This document shows, in pieces, positions 16,673 through 26,062 of a stretch of 64,000 bases of DNA. The translations under genes and the position numbers were made by a program. Numbering within the stretch: the first letter of the stretch is position 1; each line of letters starts with the position of its first letter. The notes beneath the pieces were generated by a model. It saw only the letters and a list, made by a program, of their open reading frames with translations, searched no databases and was not told the origin of the DNA. This DNA comes from Nitrospira sp. (GTDB lineage Bacteria > Nitrospirota > Nitrospiria > Nitrospirales > Nitrospiraceae): assembly GCA_020853775.1 (NCBI GenBank), contig JADYYH010000024.1:1-64000 (forward strand). The letters are read 5' to 3'.

Positions 16673-18112
16673 ATGTATCGACGGAATATCAAGCATATCC
16701 TCGGGCCGTTAGCTATTCTGATTGCCATCTTCATCTTTTACCAGTCATGGCTCAAGCCGCACTATTTCCACGAGGTGCCTGCTCCCCCACCGCAAGTCAT
16801 TGCTGAAGAGGTCTCCGGCTCCAAAGGTCCTGTGGCGCCGCCGCAACAAGCTGTCGCTCCGGAAATGAAACGATCCAGAACCATTGATCCGGTCAGCATT
16901 CCTGTTGCTCGGCACTCCGAACTGCTTGGCGCGATTCACGATGAACTTGAGAAACACAATATTGCGTTGGCACAAACAAAACTCGAAGAACTCCCCTCGT
17001 CGATTCTGTCTGAATCGGCCACCAAACGCCACGTCGCCATCTTGTGGAATAACCTCGGCATTCTTCAAGAAAATGCCGGTGGGACTGAAATTTCCGTCAA
17101 AGCGTTTAAGAAAGCGGTGATGCTTGATCCGCAAAACCCGGTGGCCCACCTTAATCTTGCCCATGCGTACTGGGGCCTGCGTGATCCGGCTCTGACCGAA
17201 GATTTCCTGCGAAAGGTGCTGACCCTCTCTCCGGATGAGCCGTTCCCGCACGTGGCGCTGGCGGATCTCCTCCAGGAAAAAGATCGCCTCACGGAAGCGG
17301 CAAAACATCTCGCCCAGGCCATGGATCGAATCAAAAAGGATCCGGGTCTGCAGTCATATGTGAAAGTCGTGACTGCCAAGGTGCATCGCGCGGAAAAAAC
17401 GGAAGAGAAGTTTTCCACACGTAACAGCGTCCACTTCACGGTGAAATACGACGGCAGCGAGGATCCGGAGACCTGGACGATCGTGTTGGACATTCTTGAA
17501 GCGGCGTATCGAGAAATCGGCCAGAAGTTCAATTTTTATCCGTCCAAACCGATGATGGTCGTGCTGCACACCAAAACTCAGTTTCAAGGCTCCACCGGAA
17601 GCCCCGTGTGGGCAGACGGCTTGTTCGACCCTGTGCTGGGACGGATCCAAATCCCTAGTCAAGGCGCGACGACGGATCGGGCCTGGTTGACGCGCGTCCT
17701 CCGGCATGAATTTGTTCATGCGCTGATTCATGAAGAGCTGGGAGCCAGCGGCGGAGCAATACCCACCTGGCTCAATGAAGGGCTGGCTATGCAGCTAGCC
17801 GATGATTCCTGGCAGGAGGTCGCAAACATGCCTCCAGGGGAACATACCCTGATTCCCCTGTCGGCTCTCGAGGAGAGTTGGGAAAGTTTACCGGCCGAAA
17901 AGGTAGGCGCCGCATACCTGGAAGCGAGCGCGGCTACCCACTACCTTATCGACCGATTCGGCATGCACAAGGTCCATGAACTGCTTCTTCACCTGAAGGC
18001 CAGACAGACGATCGCTGCCGCAATGCAAGACCGCCTCCTGCTCTCCTACGATCATTTCCAGCAACAGTGGGTGGAGAGCTTGGGCACTACCTTATCCGCA
18101 CCGAAATCGTAA
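16673..18112 (+). CDS. membrane-anchored TPR and peptidase-MA (gluzincin-like) protein
   Basis: This is a 479-residue protein. One N-terminal membrane helix (HILGPLAILIAIFIFYQSWL) anchors it with the bulk in the periplasm. Tetratricopeptide-like helices occupy about 90-240 (NNLGILQENAGGTEISVKAFKKAVMLDP is one). The C-terminal zinc protease-like domain has HEFVH at 345-349 and Glu369 in WLNEGLAMQ, the HExxH plus distal Glu arrangement of the MA clan. Start 16673 follows GGAAGG. It is monocistronic and convergent with the next gene. The family is a peptidase MA-like protein; the substrate is unknown. Confidence 0.82.
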   Translation: MYRRNIKHILGPLAILIAIFIFYQSWLKPHYFHEVPAPPPQVIAEEVSGSKGPVAPPQQAVAPEMKRSRTIDPVSIPVARHSELLGAIHDELEKHNIALAQTKLEELPSSILSESATKRHVAILWNNLGILQENAGGTEISVKAFKKAVMLDPQNPVAHLNLAHAYWGLRDPALTEDFLRKVLTLSPDEPFPHVALADLLQEKDRLTEAAKHLAQAMDRIKKDPGLQSYVKVVTAKVHRAEKTEEKFSTRNSVHFTVKYDGSEDPETWTIVLDILEAAYREIGQKFNFYPSKPMMVVLHTKTQFQGSTGSPVWADGLFDPVLGRIQIPSQGATTDRAWLTRVLRHEFVHALIHEELGASGGAIPTWLNEGLAMQLADDSWQEVANMPPGEHTLIPLSALEESWESLPAEKVGAAYLEASAATHYLIDRFGMHKVHELLLHLKARQTIAAAMQDRLLLSYDHFQQQWVESLGTTLSAPKS

Positions 18113-18115
18113 CCA

Positions 18116-19069
18116 TCAGCGCAGCGCCGCTTTATAGATGGTGCTGCCCTCCGCAGAGCCCGGATGCCAGAATGGAATCGCCTGAGGGTAGGCATTCGTC
18201 TCCGGTTGGGAATCAAGCTCCTCTATCCGATCGAGTTCCTCGAACGAATCCTCCCACACCAATATTCCAGATGTGCGATCGTAGGTCCGCACGACCAAAT
18301 CAAAGATGTGTCCGATGGTATCATTGACGGGTTTTACCGAGCATCTCTTGCACGACACTCCCGCACTGCCCGGTCGTTTTCGACTTCCCGGAATAAATTG
18401 ATCCTGCCAAACAAGTGCTCCGGTAATAGGGTTGACCGCTCGCACAGAGAATAACGATTGGAATGTTTGAGGAGCGCGATCTGCGGCAGGCACTGCCAAA
18501 GAAGATTTCGGAACAATGGTTGCCGTCACCTTGCTCGTCCCCTCTTCGCTCACTTTGAGCAAGTTCAATTGCCCTTCCCAGAGGAACCTTCCCGTTTCCG
18601 CGTCATACACTCTCAATATAAACCTAGTCTTTCCCTGAGTGTCGGTACCTATTCCTCCGGCGAAAATGCGTCCCCTGTTCCCGTCACTCTCGGCGGCACC
18701 CTCTTCCTTCACATTCACGTCGAATGAATCCTCTGAAAGAATGGCCCCTGTCGGAACATCATACGTTCGAACCGTGATGAGCGACGATCCCGCGGCTTGA
18801 AAACCAAATCCCGCCGCCAGCACCGGCGAATGGTCGGCGAGCCTTTGTACCGCTGGCTCAGCGAGCGTCCCGCGTCTATTTCCGCTTGCCATAACATCAT
18901 ATGGTGCCGCCCAACCAAAACCCGGCATACAACTCACCGCCACCATCAGCCACCACATCAGGAGTACCGATTGGCGGATGACACCAGAGCAGGGCTGGAT
19001 ACATGTTGCAGACCAACGTGGCCCTGCAAGCCGATGTTGGACTGGGTCAGGATATCTGTGAAGGGTCAC
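18116..19069 (-). CDS. exported hypothetical protein with repeated RTYD..G.LVWED motifs
   Basis: This is a 317-residue protein. GTG 19069 is chosen because AGGGAGG precedes it at ideal spacing. A hydrophobic segment at about 33-54 (SVLLMWWLMVAVSCMPGFGWAA) follows a long N-terminal region and should act as a signal. The mature part has at least four copies of a beta unit of the form TVRTYDVPTGAILSEDSF, ILRVYDAETGRFLWEGQL, AVNPITGALVWQDQF and VVRTYDRTSGILVWEDSF, suggesting a beta-propeller or stacked beta repeats. The function is not recognised. Convergent with the TPR protease gene, 3 bases apart. Confidence 0.65.
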   Translation of the reverse strand: MTLHRYPDPVQHRLAGPRWSATCIQPCSGVIRQSVLLMWWLMVAVSCMPGFGWAAPYDVMASGNRRGTLAEPAVQRLADHSPVLAAGFGFQAAGSSLITVRTYDVPTGAILSEDSFDVNVKEEGAAESDGNRGRIFAGGIGTDTQGKTRFILRVYDAETGRFLWEGQLNLLKVSEEGTSKVTATIVPKSSLAVPAADRAPQTFQSLFSVRAVNPITGALVWQDQFIPGSRKRPGSAGVSCKRCSVKPVNDTIGHIFDLVVRTYDRTSGILVWEDSFEELDRIEELDSQPETNAYPQAIPFWHPGSAEGSTIYKAALR

Positions 19070-19229
19070 GTGTGCCTCCCTGATGGAGGCGGATTTTCAC
19101 GTGAATAGGGATCTACGGTAAATGACTCAACGGACGGGTTGTCCCCCTCAAAGGGTGGGACGGGCAAGGAGTGCCGATTATCATCCTTGATGATAGCGTC
19201 GCACCAAGCGATGCCAGAAATTATGTAGC

Positions 19230-19258
19230 TTGCGACAGACCTACGTCACGGTTATAGT
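19230..19258 (+). promoter_or_regulatory. sigma70-type promoter, probably leaderless
   Basis: TTGCGA (19230-19235), a 17-base spacer and TATAGT (19253-19258). ATG 19265 begins 6 bases after the -10 box, where transcription should start. Confidence 0.5.
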
Positions 19259-19264
19259 GCCGCT

Positions 19265-19681
19265 ATGCACCAGGCGCGTCCAGTCGTCGTCCTTTTGATC
19301 GTCCTGATGGTCCTTGAGGGTGTCCTCTTTGGAATTGAATCCGGCTCGCCACTCTCTACCATCAAAGACGGCATCTTATTAGGATTTCTATTCGTATTGC
19401 CCGCGCTGCTGCTCGGGTGTCTGGTCGTGATCCGTCAACCCTGGGCCGTGATGGGGGCAGTCATTTACAGCACCATCGCCCTCGCCCTTGACCTCGCAAC
19501 GATCGTTCAGGAAGCCAGCCAAGCCTCCCCGCGCGTGATCGTCCTGGTTCTTGTCTTGGGAAGCAGCCTGGTTAATTTCCTGATTATGGTCATGGGAGGA
19601 CGAGGCCTGCTCACCTTTCAGCCGGACGAACGGCCTCCAGGAAGCCGCCATTCCAACTACCAGTTCCCTTCGTCATCGTAA
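19265..19681 (+). CDS. small integral membrane protein
   Basis: This is a 138-residue protein with four predicted membrane helices: VVVLLIVLMVLEGVLFGI, ILLGFLFVLPALLLGCLVVI, AVMGAVIYSTIALALDLATIV and VIVLVLVLGSSLVNFLIMVM. A short polar tail follows. No family was recognised. The promoter lies so close to the ATG that translation may start on a leaderless mRNA; no Shine-Dalgarno is present. It is a single gene with non-coding DNA on both sides. Confidence 0.65.
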   Translation: MHQARPVVVLLIVLMVLEGVLFGIESGSPLSTIKDGILLGFLFVLPALLLGCLVVIRQPWAVMGAVIYSTIALALDLATIVQEASQASPRVIVLVLVLGSSLVNFLIMVMGGRGLLTFQPDERPPGSRHSNYQFPSSS

Positions 19682-19980
19682 CCGGCATGCTCCCCACTAC
19701 CCCGCATCTGGAACTCCTTATCCGGTGGAAAGCCGCGCTCGGGTTAAGTCCCCACATGACCAGATTTGATAAACGAGTCCGGGCTCGCAGGGTACCCTCG
19801 TAATCTGCGCCAGCTTACGAGAGAATCTTCCTCGGGATTCTCACAGCGCTGAAGAGAGTCCGCCCGAACGCGCTTAGGATCACGCCAGGCGCTCAAGGCA
19901 ACTTAGGCGAGATGGCACGAAATACCGCCTGCAATGGAAGAGGGAAAATGAGGATTTGGTATTCTTAGCGTAGACGCAAA
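19682..19980. other. non-coding stretch
   Basis: No convincing reading frame. The only structure seen is a short perfect 7-bp stem, GAGAATC..GATTCTC, near 19820-19842. It separates a plus-strand gene from the 3' end of a minus-strand cluster and may hold terminators for both. Confidence 0.4.
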
Positions 19981-20412
19981 TTACGTCTTGAAAAGATTCT
20001 GACACCAACGAACGGCCGCAAGAACCTCCTCGTAACGTTCAAGATCCACCGCCTTGAGGAAGGTGATGGCGACATATTCGTCATTCATGTCCGTCTGCTC
20101 AGCAAACCCCGCCTTCAGAAGCGCAGGGCGTTTTCTTGACACCGCAGGGCCTAGGAAGTACTTGGCCTGTTTGGCGACTTCATCGGTTCCCAAATCCTCG
20201 GTCGTTCCGTCGCACATCAAACTTTTCACATCGTCCATCGAAATCCCGTGCTGACAGAGGAATTGGCCATCAGACCTCAGCTCCAAAATCCAGCCATCAT
20301 CGCCTAAATCAAGGACAAGGGCTCCGCCCGGCTCTAGTTCATAGAATTGAGGGATATTGGCGCGTAACTTCGCACGAGCCGTCTCCCAGGCTGGCAGAGC
20401 CACCGTACTCAT
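19981..20412 (-). CDS. hypothetical protein
   Basis: This is a 143-residue soluble protein, mixed alpha/beta, without signal or membrane segment. No family was recognised. A segment at 28-50 (GGALVLDLGDDGWILELRSDG) looks like paired beta strands, and the C-terminal part (ERYEEVLAAVRWCQNLF) is helical. ATG 20412 overlaps the stop of the upstream TPR gene by 4 bases, so the two are translationally coupled and probably act together. Confidence 0.6.
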   Translation of the reverse strand: MSTVALPAWETARAKLRANIPQFYELEPGGALVLDLGDDGWILELRSDGQFLCQHGISMDDVKSLMCDGTTEDLGTDEVAKQAKYFLGPAVSRKRPALLKAGFAEQTDMNDEYVAITFLKAVDLERYEEVLAAVRWCQNLFKT

Positions 20413-21233
20413 GCGCGCGACCGCCGGGGTTGAGGAGTGGGATCTTCAGCATCCAGGCGGGCACGAAGACGCTCAAGCCTTGCGATGTTTTCGGTCAATT
20501 TCGGAAGGGCATATTTACGATCCATCCGCACGACTTGCTCCAGCAATTCAACAGCAACCTGCAACTGTCCCAGATCTTCATAACACTGAGCCAAGACGTA
20601 CCGCGCGCCGCCGGCTCGTAGTTCGTCCCGACTTCGTTCAGCAATGGATTGGCTTGTTTGGCAACAGGCAATCGCGTCTTCGTATCGCTTTTGGATCGCG
20701 AAGGCCCGCCCCATCATCCGCCAGGCATCGGCGACGCCGCCTTGATTGTTGAGGCGACGCATCAGGACCAGCGACTGCTCATAATATCGCAGTGCGTCAT
20801 CGCACTGTCCGGTTTCCCGAGCAACCAAGCCGAGATCGGAAAACAGCACGGCCTTCCCGAGTTCATCATGCACGCGAGTCATAATATCGAGTGCTTCGAG
20901 ATAATAGGCCCTGGCACGCTCCCACTCACCGGCGTCCGCGCGGAGATTTCCCAAATTGGCCAATGTCGTCCCAATGCCTCTGTCGTCGCCCAACACCTTT
21001 TGCAATTCCAGCACTTCTTGATAGTAGCTCTGCGCCGATTCGCGGCGCCCACTGACCGCGCAAATATTGCCAAGATTTCCCAAGGTGGCACTCAGAGCCC
21101 GGTGGTCACCCGTCAAACGATCACACTCCAACGCTTTGGCGTAACAGGCATAGGCATCCGTGTAATGCCCCCGAGCAAAATGCTCGTTACCCTGACGATT
21201 CAGTTCTTCAGACAGTCCGTTTCGAAGCGCCAT
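20409..21233 (-). CDS. tetratricopeptide-repeat protein
   Basis: This is a 274-residue soluble protein built almost entirely of TPR units of about 40 residues: NEHFARGHYTDAYACYAKALE, then SATLGNLGNICAVSGRRESAQSYYQEVLE, TTLANLGNLRADAGEWERARAYYLEALD, FSDLGLVARETGQCDDALRYYEQSL and AWRMMGRAFAIQKRYEDAIACCQ. It should be a protein-binding scaffold. It overlaps the following hypothetical gene by 4 bases and lies 6 bases from the MBL-fold gene upstream, so all are one operon. Confidence 0.8.
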   Translation of the reverse strand: MALRNGLSEELNRQGNEHFARGHYTDAYACYAKALECDRLTGDHRALSATLGNLGNICAVSGRRESAQSYYQEVLELQKVLGDDRGIGTTLANLGNLRADAGEWERARAYYLEALDIMTRVHDELGKAVLFSDLGLVARETGQCDDALRYYEQSLVLMRRLNNQGGVADAWRMMGRAFAIQKRYEDAIACCQTSQSIAERSRDELRAGGARYVLAQCYEDLGQLQVAVELLEQVVRMDRKYALPKLTENIARLERLRARLDAEDPTPQPRRSRA

Positions 21234-21239
21234 GATCCT

Positions 21240-21836
21240 TCATGCCTGGAGCGCATGCTCCACCGCCTGCTTGGCTCCAAAGATAATGCTAGCCCCATCA
21301 CCCACAAGAATCGAGTCGAAGTGATATTTCAACAACCGACGAAGCCCTTCCTTGGCCTTCGCGATATCCCCATATCGATCTGCAGGCAAGAAACTTAAGG
21401 CCCCCGTTGGTTTTCCAATCAAGGCGTCCCCGACTATGAGCACACCTTTTCCCTGCTGAATATAGAGGGCGGACTCGCCTGAAGACTTCTGATCCTTCAG
21501 CTGAATCGCCCAGATACCACCAGGCAAAAGCTCGCCGTCTTTATAGGTCTTCGTAGGCTTCACATCCATCTGTGACGCATCGGCCTCAGGCACCTGTAAT
21601 TGGCAACGAAATTCCGCCTGATAGGCGGCCGCCTCACGGATATGGTCACGATTCGTCACAATAATGTAATCGAGCGCCCCTTGGCGTCGGATATGAGTAC
21701 TGGCCTCCGCCGTCATGGGAGGAGGATCGATGACGATCTTGTGTTCGCCCACCGTCAGAAAGAATCCATTAAAATCAAGCTGCTTTTCGTCCGAGAACCA
21801 GGACCATTGCCAGATGCCGGGGAGTAACTGTTTCAC
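21240..21836 (-). CDS. metallo-beta-lactamase-fold protein with degenerate metal motif
   Basis: This is a 198-residue protein with the beginning of an MBL fold (LLPGIWQWSWFSDEKQLDFNGFFL then HKIVIDPPPMTAE). Where active hydrolases carry HxHxDH it has VTNRDHIREA, so only the Asp-His of the motif remains. Later pieces (GVLIVGDALIG, SILVGDGASI) correspond to the usual GD and GH metal-site loops, here with Asp retained. It may bind one metal or be non-catalytic. It is in a tight minus-strand cluster with the TPR gene. Confidence 0.65.
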   Translation of the reverse strand: MKQLLPGIWQWSWFSDEKQLDFNGFFLTVGEHKIVIDPPPMTAEASTHIRRQGALDYIIVTNRDHIREAAAYQAEFRCQLQVPEADASQMDVKPTKTYKDGELLPGGIWAIQLKDQKSSGESALYIQQGKGVLIVGDALIGKPTGALSFLPADRYGDIAKAKEGLRRLLKYHFDSILVGDGASIIFGAKQAVEHALQA

Positions 21837-21859
21837 GCGTTTCGCCTCATCTACAGGTG

Positions 21860-22099
21860 TTACAACGTTGAAACCGCGTCCTGCAGGGTTTTCGTCACCT
21901 TCGTGCGGATACCGGCTTCCGTCGGAAGATCAATGATATCGTCCTCGGACACGGTGATGAACTTACGATTCGCACCTTTGGTGAGAGAGATTAGGAACAT
22001 GCTGTTGGTGGGCTTCGTCGGAATCACGACCTCCACGCCTTGGTCAATGCCTTTGACTACTTCCAGGAACTTCAGTTTGCCCTCTTCCCATTCGTCCAT
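21860..22099 (-). CDS. small hypothetical protein
   Basis: This is a 79-residue acidic soluble protein (MDEWEEGKLKFLEVVKGIDQG). No signal, no cysteines, no recognised family. The start at 22099 is preceded by GGAAGAGG. It lies 23 bases upstream of the MBL-fold gene and 18 bases downstream of the thioredoxin-like gene, all on the minus strand. The even spacing and sense of the frame support a real gene. Confidence 0.6.
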   Translation of the reverse strand: MDEWEEGKLKFLEVVKGIDQGVEVVIPTKPTNSMFLISLTKGANRKFITVSEDDIIDLPTEAGIRTKVTKTLQDAVSTL

Positions 22100-22117
22100 G
22101 GATCCTCTTCCTCCCCG

Positions 22118-22660
22118 CTACATGGGACCTGATCCGGCAGCCGCGGAAGCCAATAATTTCTCGACCTCCTGAATAATGGCCTCGGTACCGGCCAGTTCCA
22201 TATTGCCGACCCGCTGCCATCTGATCACGCCACGCTGATCAATCACATACACGTTGGGAATAAATTTTCCACCGCCATAGAGTTTGTCCGTCACCTTATT
22301 CGGATCGAGGAGATACGGATAGGTAACTTTTACGGGGAACGCGCTCAGGAACTCCCCCACGTCCCGCTTCGAGTTGCCCGATGAATTAATACCGACCACG
22401 GCGACATTCTTCCCGGCCAGCACTTCATGAACCTTTTGCAGATTTGTTCCCTGTATCATGCAGGGATCGCAAATGTGGAACAGGCCTAAGACAACGACCT
22501 TTCCCTTTAACTGCTCAAGCGAAACGGCGTCTCCGGTGATCGACGTGAGTGAAAAAGCAGGTGCCGGCTCTCCCACCTTAAAGAATCCCGCAGCCATGGC
22601 AACATGGGCCGCCCAGAGGGGAAACAGTAGCAATGCAGTTACGATGAGGACTCGTTTCAT
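22118..22660 (-). CDS. exported thioredoxin-like protein (TlpA/ResA type)
   Basis: This is a protein of about 180 residues. ATG 22660 follows AAGGAGG and opens a signal peptide (MKRVLIVTALLLFPLWAAHVAMA). The AhpC/TSA-TlpA fold follows: FKVGEPAPAFSLTSITGDAVSLEQLKG, then the redox pair Cys64 and Cys67 in HICDPCMIQ, and FIPNVYVIDQRGVIRW carrying the cis-proline region. It probably keeps exported cysteines (for instance in c-type cytochromes) reduced or acts as a periplasmic peroxidase. It is the first gene of the minus-strand cluster. Confidence 0.83.
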   Translation of the reverse strand: MKRVLIVTALLLFPLWAAHVAMAAGFFKVGEPAPAFSLTSITGDAVSLEQLKGKVVVLGLFHICDPCMIQGTNLQKVHEVLAGKNVAVVGINSSGNSKRDVGEFLSAFPVKVTYPYLLDPNKVTDKLYGGGKFIPNVYVIDQRGVIRWQRVGNMELAGTEAIIQEVEKLLASAAAGSGPM

Positions 22661-22849
22661 CAGCGCCTCCTTCCGCAGGGCCAGCCAGCGGGAAAAGCCC
22701 ATGCCTTCCGCCGCTGATTCACAGCATACTCCCTCATGCATGACCATGCTGGCATCCTAGCACGCGATTTTTTTCAGGAGCAACCACTTAGGAAGGAAGA
22801 ACTATAGGCGAACAAGACAGCTACCTCTCCGAGGAATGAGTGCCCTGCC

Positions 22850-24142
22850 TCAAGAACTCTGCAACCAGCCCATAACCATGTGCCGCACGCGAACAGGCAC
22901 GATTCTTTTAGGTACGACCCGCAGAAGCGGCTTCATGCATGCCGACCATATCTGAAGTTGTCTCTGGAACCGAAACCATGGCAGCGGACGGTATATCACC
23001 TCTGCCTCCGATCGGCAGAGAATGACATTGAATTTCCATCGTTCCCATGAAGAGTCTTTAATCATGACACACAACGCATCAGCACAGTCTTCATCAATGC
23101 CTTGGTCCTGATGTTTCAGTAGCTGTTGTGGCATTCTTCGTACAAGCACGGATATGTCGGCATCCGCCTCGATCTCATGACTCACCGTACGAGGCAGCAC
23201 AATATCGAAGAGATTCTGCGCCATAGCTAGACCGAGAAGGACCATCCTTCTATATCCCCATTCGCTTGCCTGATACAGCACTCGACTCCAATCTAGCGCT
23301 GGTTTTCGACGCACGAGTTCAGCGATATCGCACACCCATTTCAACTGTTTCCAAGCATGGATCGTTCCATGCACACACAGAATAATTAACAAGTCCTCGG
23401 GACAGGGACCCATCACCGGCTTCGCCGGCAAACCAACCGGCTTCAGTCGACCCCACAGCGCACCACGATCAAGGCGGAAGGCGGAGTGGTAACCGGCGAG
23501 GCCCCATTGCAGGTTAACCGTGACCATTCCGTTTTTTTTCAGAAAAACGTGATTAACCTCACGAGCTTCAGTCTCAGCATCAATATCAGCCTTGGCAGGT
23601 TGATATCCGTGCGACCAAAGGACTTTTCTGGCTTGATGAATAGCTCCCTGTTCAACGATCAGCTCAATGTCTTCGCACTCGCACATACTGAGATCGCCAT
23701 ACGCAATCTGGGCTAGCGTAATACCGCGGAAAGGAATGGCCGTGACGCCCTTTGAGGCAAGCGCGTCAAGCAACGCCACAAGTTCTTTGGCAAGCACAGT
23801 GTTCATCAGGGTCGTAGATTGATTTTGCCGACGGTAGGCTTCATGAATAGACGACGGGACCGCCGCAGGACAGATGGCGGCAAGGTTTCGATAGACTAGC
23901 GGGGCGACTCCATGGGCCTTCGACATTTGCCACACCAGGTCCCAGTTGATCCCGTCGCACACCAGATCCGCGATTTCAACTCGAACAAACTCACTGATAG
24001 CAGTTCGTGCGCAGAGGACGAGCAACCGGCCCTCTGCACTCATCGCGGAGATTCCTGGACGTGGCGCCCTCTGCTTGCGAAAGGCCTCTACACGGCGTGA
24101 TGGTTTCCATCGAGCGAACGTAGAACTTGTCTGCTGTCCCAC
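22850..24142 (-). CDS. putative nucleotidyltransferase (NTP_transf_5 family)
   Basis: This is a 430-residue protein of the uncharacterised nucleotidyltransferase family NTP_transf_5. These proteins often sit in polysaccharide or asparagine-synthetase loci. Supporting segments are WDLVWQMSKAHGVAPLVYRNL, LVALLDALASKGVTAIPFRGITLAQIAYGDLSMCECEDIELIVE (the position of the catalytic acidic pair; here CEDIEL), and EDLLIILCVHGTIHAWKQLKWVCDIAELVRR, the family's conserved helical motif. ATG 24142 follows a GGGGAGAGG. Single gene. The reaction is unknown. Confidence 0.75.
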   Translation of the reverse strand: MGQQTSSTFARWKPSRRVEAFRKQRAPRPGISAMSAEGRLLVLCARTAISEFVRVEIADLVCDGINWDLVWQMSKAHGVAPLVYRNLAAICPAAVPSSIHEAYRRQNQSTTLMNTVLAKELVALLDALASKGVTAIPFRGITLAQIAYGDLSMCECEDIELIVEQGAIHQARKVLWSHGYQPAKADIDAETEAREVNHVFLKKNGMVTVNLQWGLAGYHSAFRLDRGALWGRLKPVGLPAKPVMGPCPEDLLIILCVHGTIHAWKQLKWVCDIAELVRRKPALDWSRVLYQASEWGYRRMVLLGLAMAQNLFDIVLPRTVSHEIEADADISVLVRRMPQQLLKHQDQGIDEDCADALCVMIKDSSWERWKFNVILCRSEAEVIYRPLPWFRFQRQLQIWSACMKPLLRVVPKRIVPVRVRHMVMGWLQSS

Positions 24143-24619
24143 GAAATGCCTCTCCCCTGCTTAACGTTTCTCTCTAAGAGTGATGCCCTAACCACAGGCA
24201 GTCCGCGACGTGCGCGGCGCAGCCGATTAACGCATCAACGCGTTTAAGGATTGGGTGTTCAATCAAACCTGATTATGGAATCTATCGCGCCCAAACAGAA
24301 TAGAACCGTCGGTAGCGCACCTGGCAACGGTAGCCGCAGCAGGGTTGCTTCTCTATTCCCAGGGAGGTTAGTTAAGCATCTCTTTCGAGGGGCAACGCCG
24401 AGCTTTGATGGCAACCCGATCGAGAGGAGAGCAATCAAACTCTCTATGCATCGCTGACAAGACGAAGAATTTCGTACCGACCCTCCGGCGTTCGCGTACT
24501 CGAGGAGGTTTGGGAACACAACGCCTATTGAGGAGAAGGAGGATTCTGGGGCGGATGTCAGGATCGCGAAGGCTTGCCGGGGAGACAGGCAACGGTAGGG
24601 CGCGGAACGAGTTTTAAGG
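24143..24619. other. 477-base stretch without a convincing gene
   Basis: The minus-strand open frame crossing it has a composition unlike its neighbours and would overlap the end of purF. No tRNA-like fold and no riboswitch was recognised. It must hold the promoter of the minus-strand nucleotidyltransferase gene and the purF terminator, but neither is obvious. Confidence 0.4.
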
Positions 24620-26050
24620 TTAGGCCGGAGGCTCGAAGAGCCCGAGTTGAAGTTCTTCTGCTCGAGTAAAAGAAATGGGGTACCGCTCGGTAAAGCAGGC
24701 ATTGCAATATTGGCCCGGTGTACCGGGCGCAGCCTTGACCATGCCTTCGAGACTCAAATAGGCGAGACTATCAGCAGTAATATATTTTCGAATTTCGTCG
24801 GTGGTATGACTGGAGGCAATCAGTTCCTTCTTCGTCGGCGTATCAATGCCGTAGAAGCACGGCGACACGATCGGAGGAGAGCTGATCCGCATATGCACTT
24901 CTTTGGCGCCGGCATGACGCAGCATTTTGACAATTTTTCGACTCGTCGTCCCGCGCACCAACGAGTCATCAACGACGACGACACGCTTTCCTGCGAGCAC
25001 TTCGGGAACCGCATTGAGTTTGACTTTGACTCCGAAGTGGCGAATCGATTGCTCCGGTTCGATGAACGTCCTGCCCACATAGTGATTCCGAATGAGCCCA
25101 CTCTCAAACGGAACCCCAGAGCCTTCGGAATATCCTAGCGCTGCCGGCACCCCGGAATCCGGCACGGGAATCACGATATCCGCGTCCACGCCGGATTCCT
25201 GCGCTAATTGTCGGCCAAAGGCTTTTCGGATCGAATAAACCGCGCTCCCGCCAAAAATACGACTGTCGGGACGCGCAAAATACACATATTCGAACACGCA
25301 CATGGCCGGCTGCGTCGGCGCGAAGGGCTTATAACTCGTCACACCCCGATGATCCAGGACGACCAACTCTCCCGGTTCAATTTCCCGCACATATTCCGCG
25401 TCGAGCAAATCGAACGCACAGCTTTCCGATGCAACAATCCAGGCATCGCGAAAACGTCCCAGACAGAGCGGACGGAATCCATGCGGATCGCGAGCCGCAA
25501 TGACTCCCTGATCGGTCATGAGCACCACGGAAAATGCGCCACGAACCTGAGTAAGCGAATCAATCACCCGGTCAAGCAGCGTATCCGCCCGCGAATGGGC
25601 AATCAGGTGGATGATAACTTCGGTATCGGATGTCGATTGAAAAATGGCGCCATACGCTTCCAATTCGCTGCGAAGCATGGTGGCATTGATGAGGTTTCCA
25701 TTGTGCGCCACCGCCAAGTTTCCGAAGGCAAAGTTGACGCTCAGAGGCTGCACATTCTTCAGGCCGGCGCCGCCCGCGGTGGAATAACGGTTGTGTCCGA
25801 TGGCCATGGCACCGGGGAGTCGTGCCAACGCCTGTTGCGAGAAAATATCGGCAACATGGCCCTGGCCCTTCTCGACATAAAACTGCTCACCATCGTTGGA
25901 GACAATGCCGGAGGCTTCCTGCCCGCGGTGTTGGAGCGCATAGAGACCAAGATAGGCGAGATTGGCAGCTTCTTTGTGCCCGTAAATACCGAAGACGGCA
26001 CATTCGTCGTGGAATCGGTCAGAAGACATGAGCGGTAATTCTTTGGCCAT
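24620..26050 (-). CDS. purF: amidophosphoribosyltransferase
   Basis: PurF commits PRPP to purine synthesis using glutamine amide nitrogen. The glutaminase domain starts with the nucleophile Cys17 in [11 protein letters not shown] after a short propeptide. [12 protein letters not shown] and [11 protein letters not shown] follow. The phosphoribosyltransferase domain has the PRPP loop [20 protein letters not shown]. The C-terminal Cys-containing segments ([22 protein letters not shown]) are those that bind a 4Fe-4S cluster in the Bacillus-type enzyme. It is last in the purine operon, 12 bases after purL. Confidence 0.96.
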   Translation of the reverse strand: MAKELPLMSSDRFHDECAVFGIYGHKEAANLAYLGLYALQHRGQEASGIVSNDGEQFYVEKGQGHVADIFSQQALARLPGAMAIGHNRYSTAGGAGLKNVQPLSVNFAFGNLAVAHNGNLINATMLRSELEAYGAIFQSTSDTEVIIHLIAHSRADTLLDRVIDSLTQVRGAFSVVLMTDQGVIAARDPHGFRPLCLGRFRDAWIVASESCAFDLLDAEYVREIEPGELVVLDHRGVTSYKPFAPTQPAMCVFEYVYFARPDSRIFGGSAVYSIRKAFGRQLAQESGVDADIVIPVPDSGVPAALGYSEGSGVPFESGLIRNHYVGRTFIEPEQSIRHFGVKVKLNAVPEVLAGKRVVVVDDSLVRGTTSRKIVKMLRHAGAKEVHMRISSPPIVSPCFYGIDTPTKKELIASSHTTDEIRKYITADSLAYLSLEGMVKAAPGTPGQYCNACFTERYPISFTRAEELQLGLFEPPA

Positions 26051-26062
26051 GACGTCTCTGTT

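Noticed and set aside
24259-24702. 147-codon minus-strand frame after purF
   Set aside because: It overlaps the real 3' end of purF, lacks a ribosome site and has a composition unlike its neighbours.
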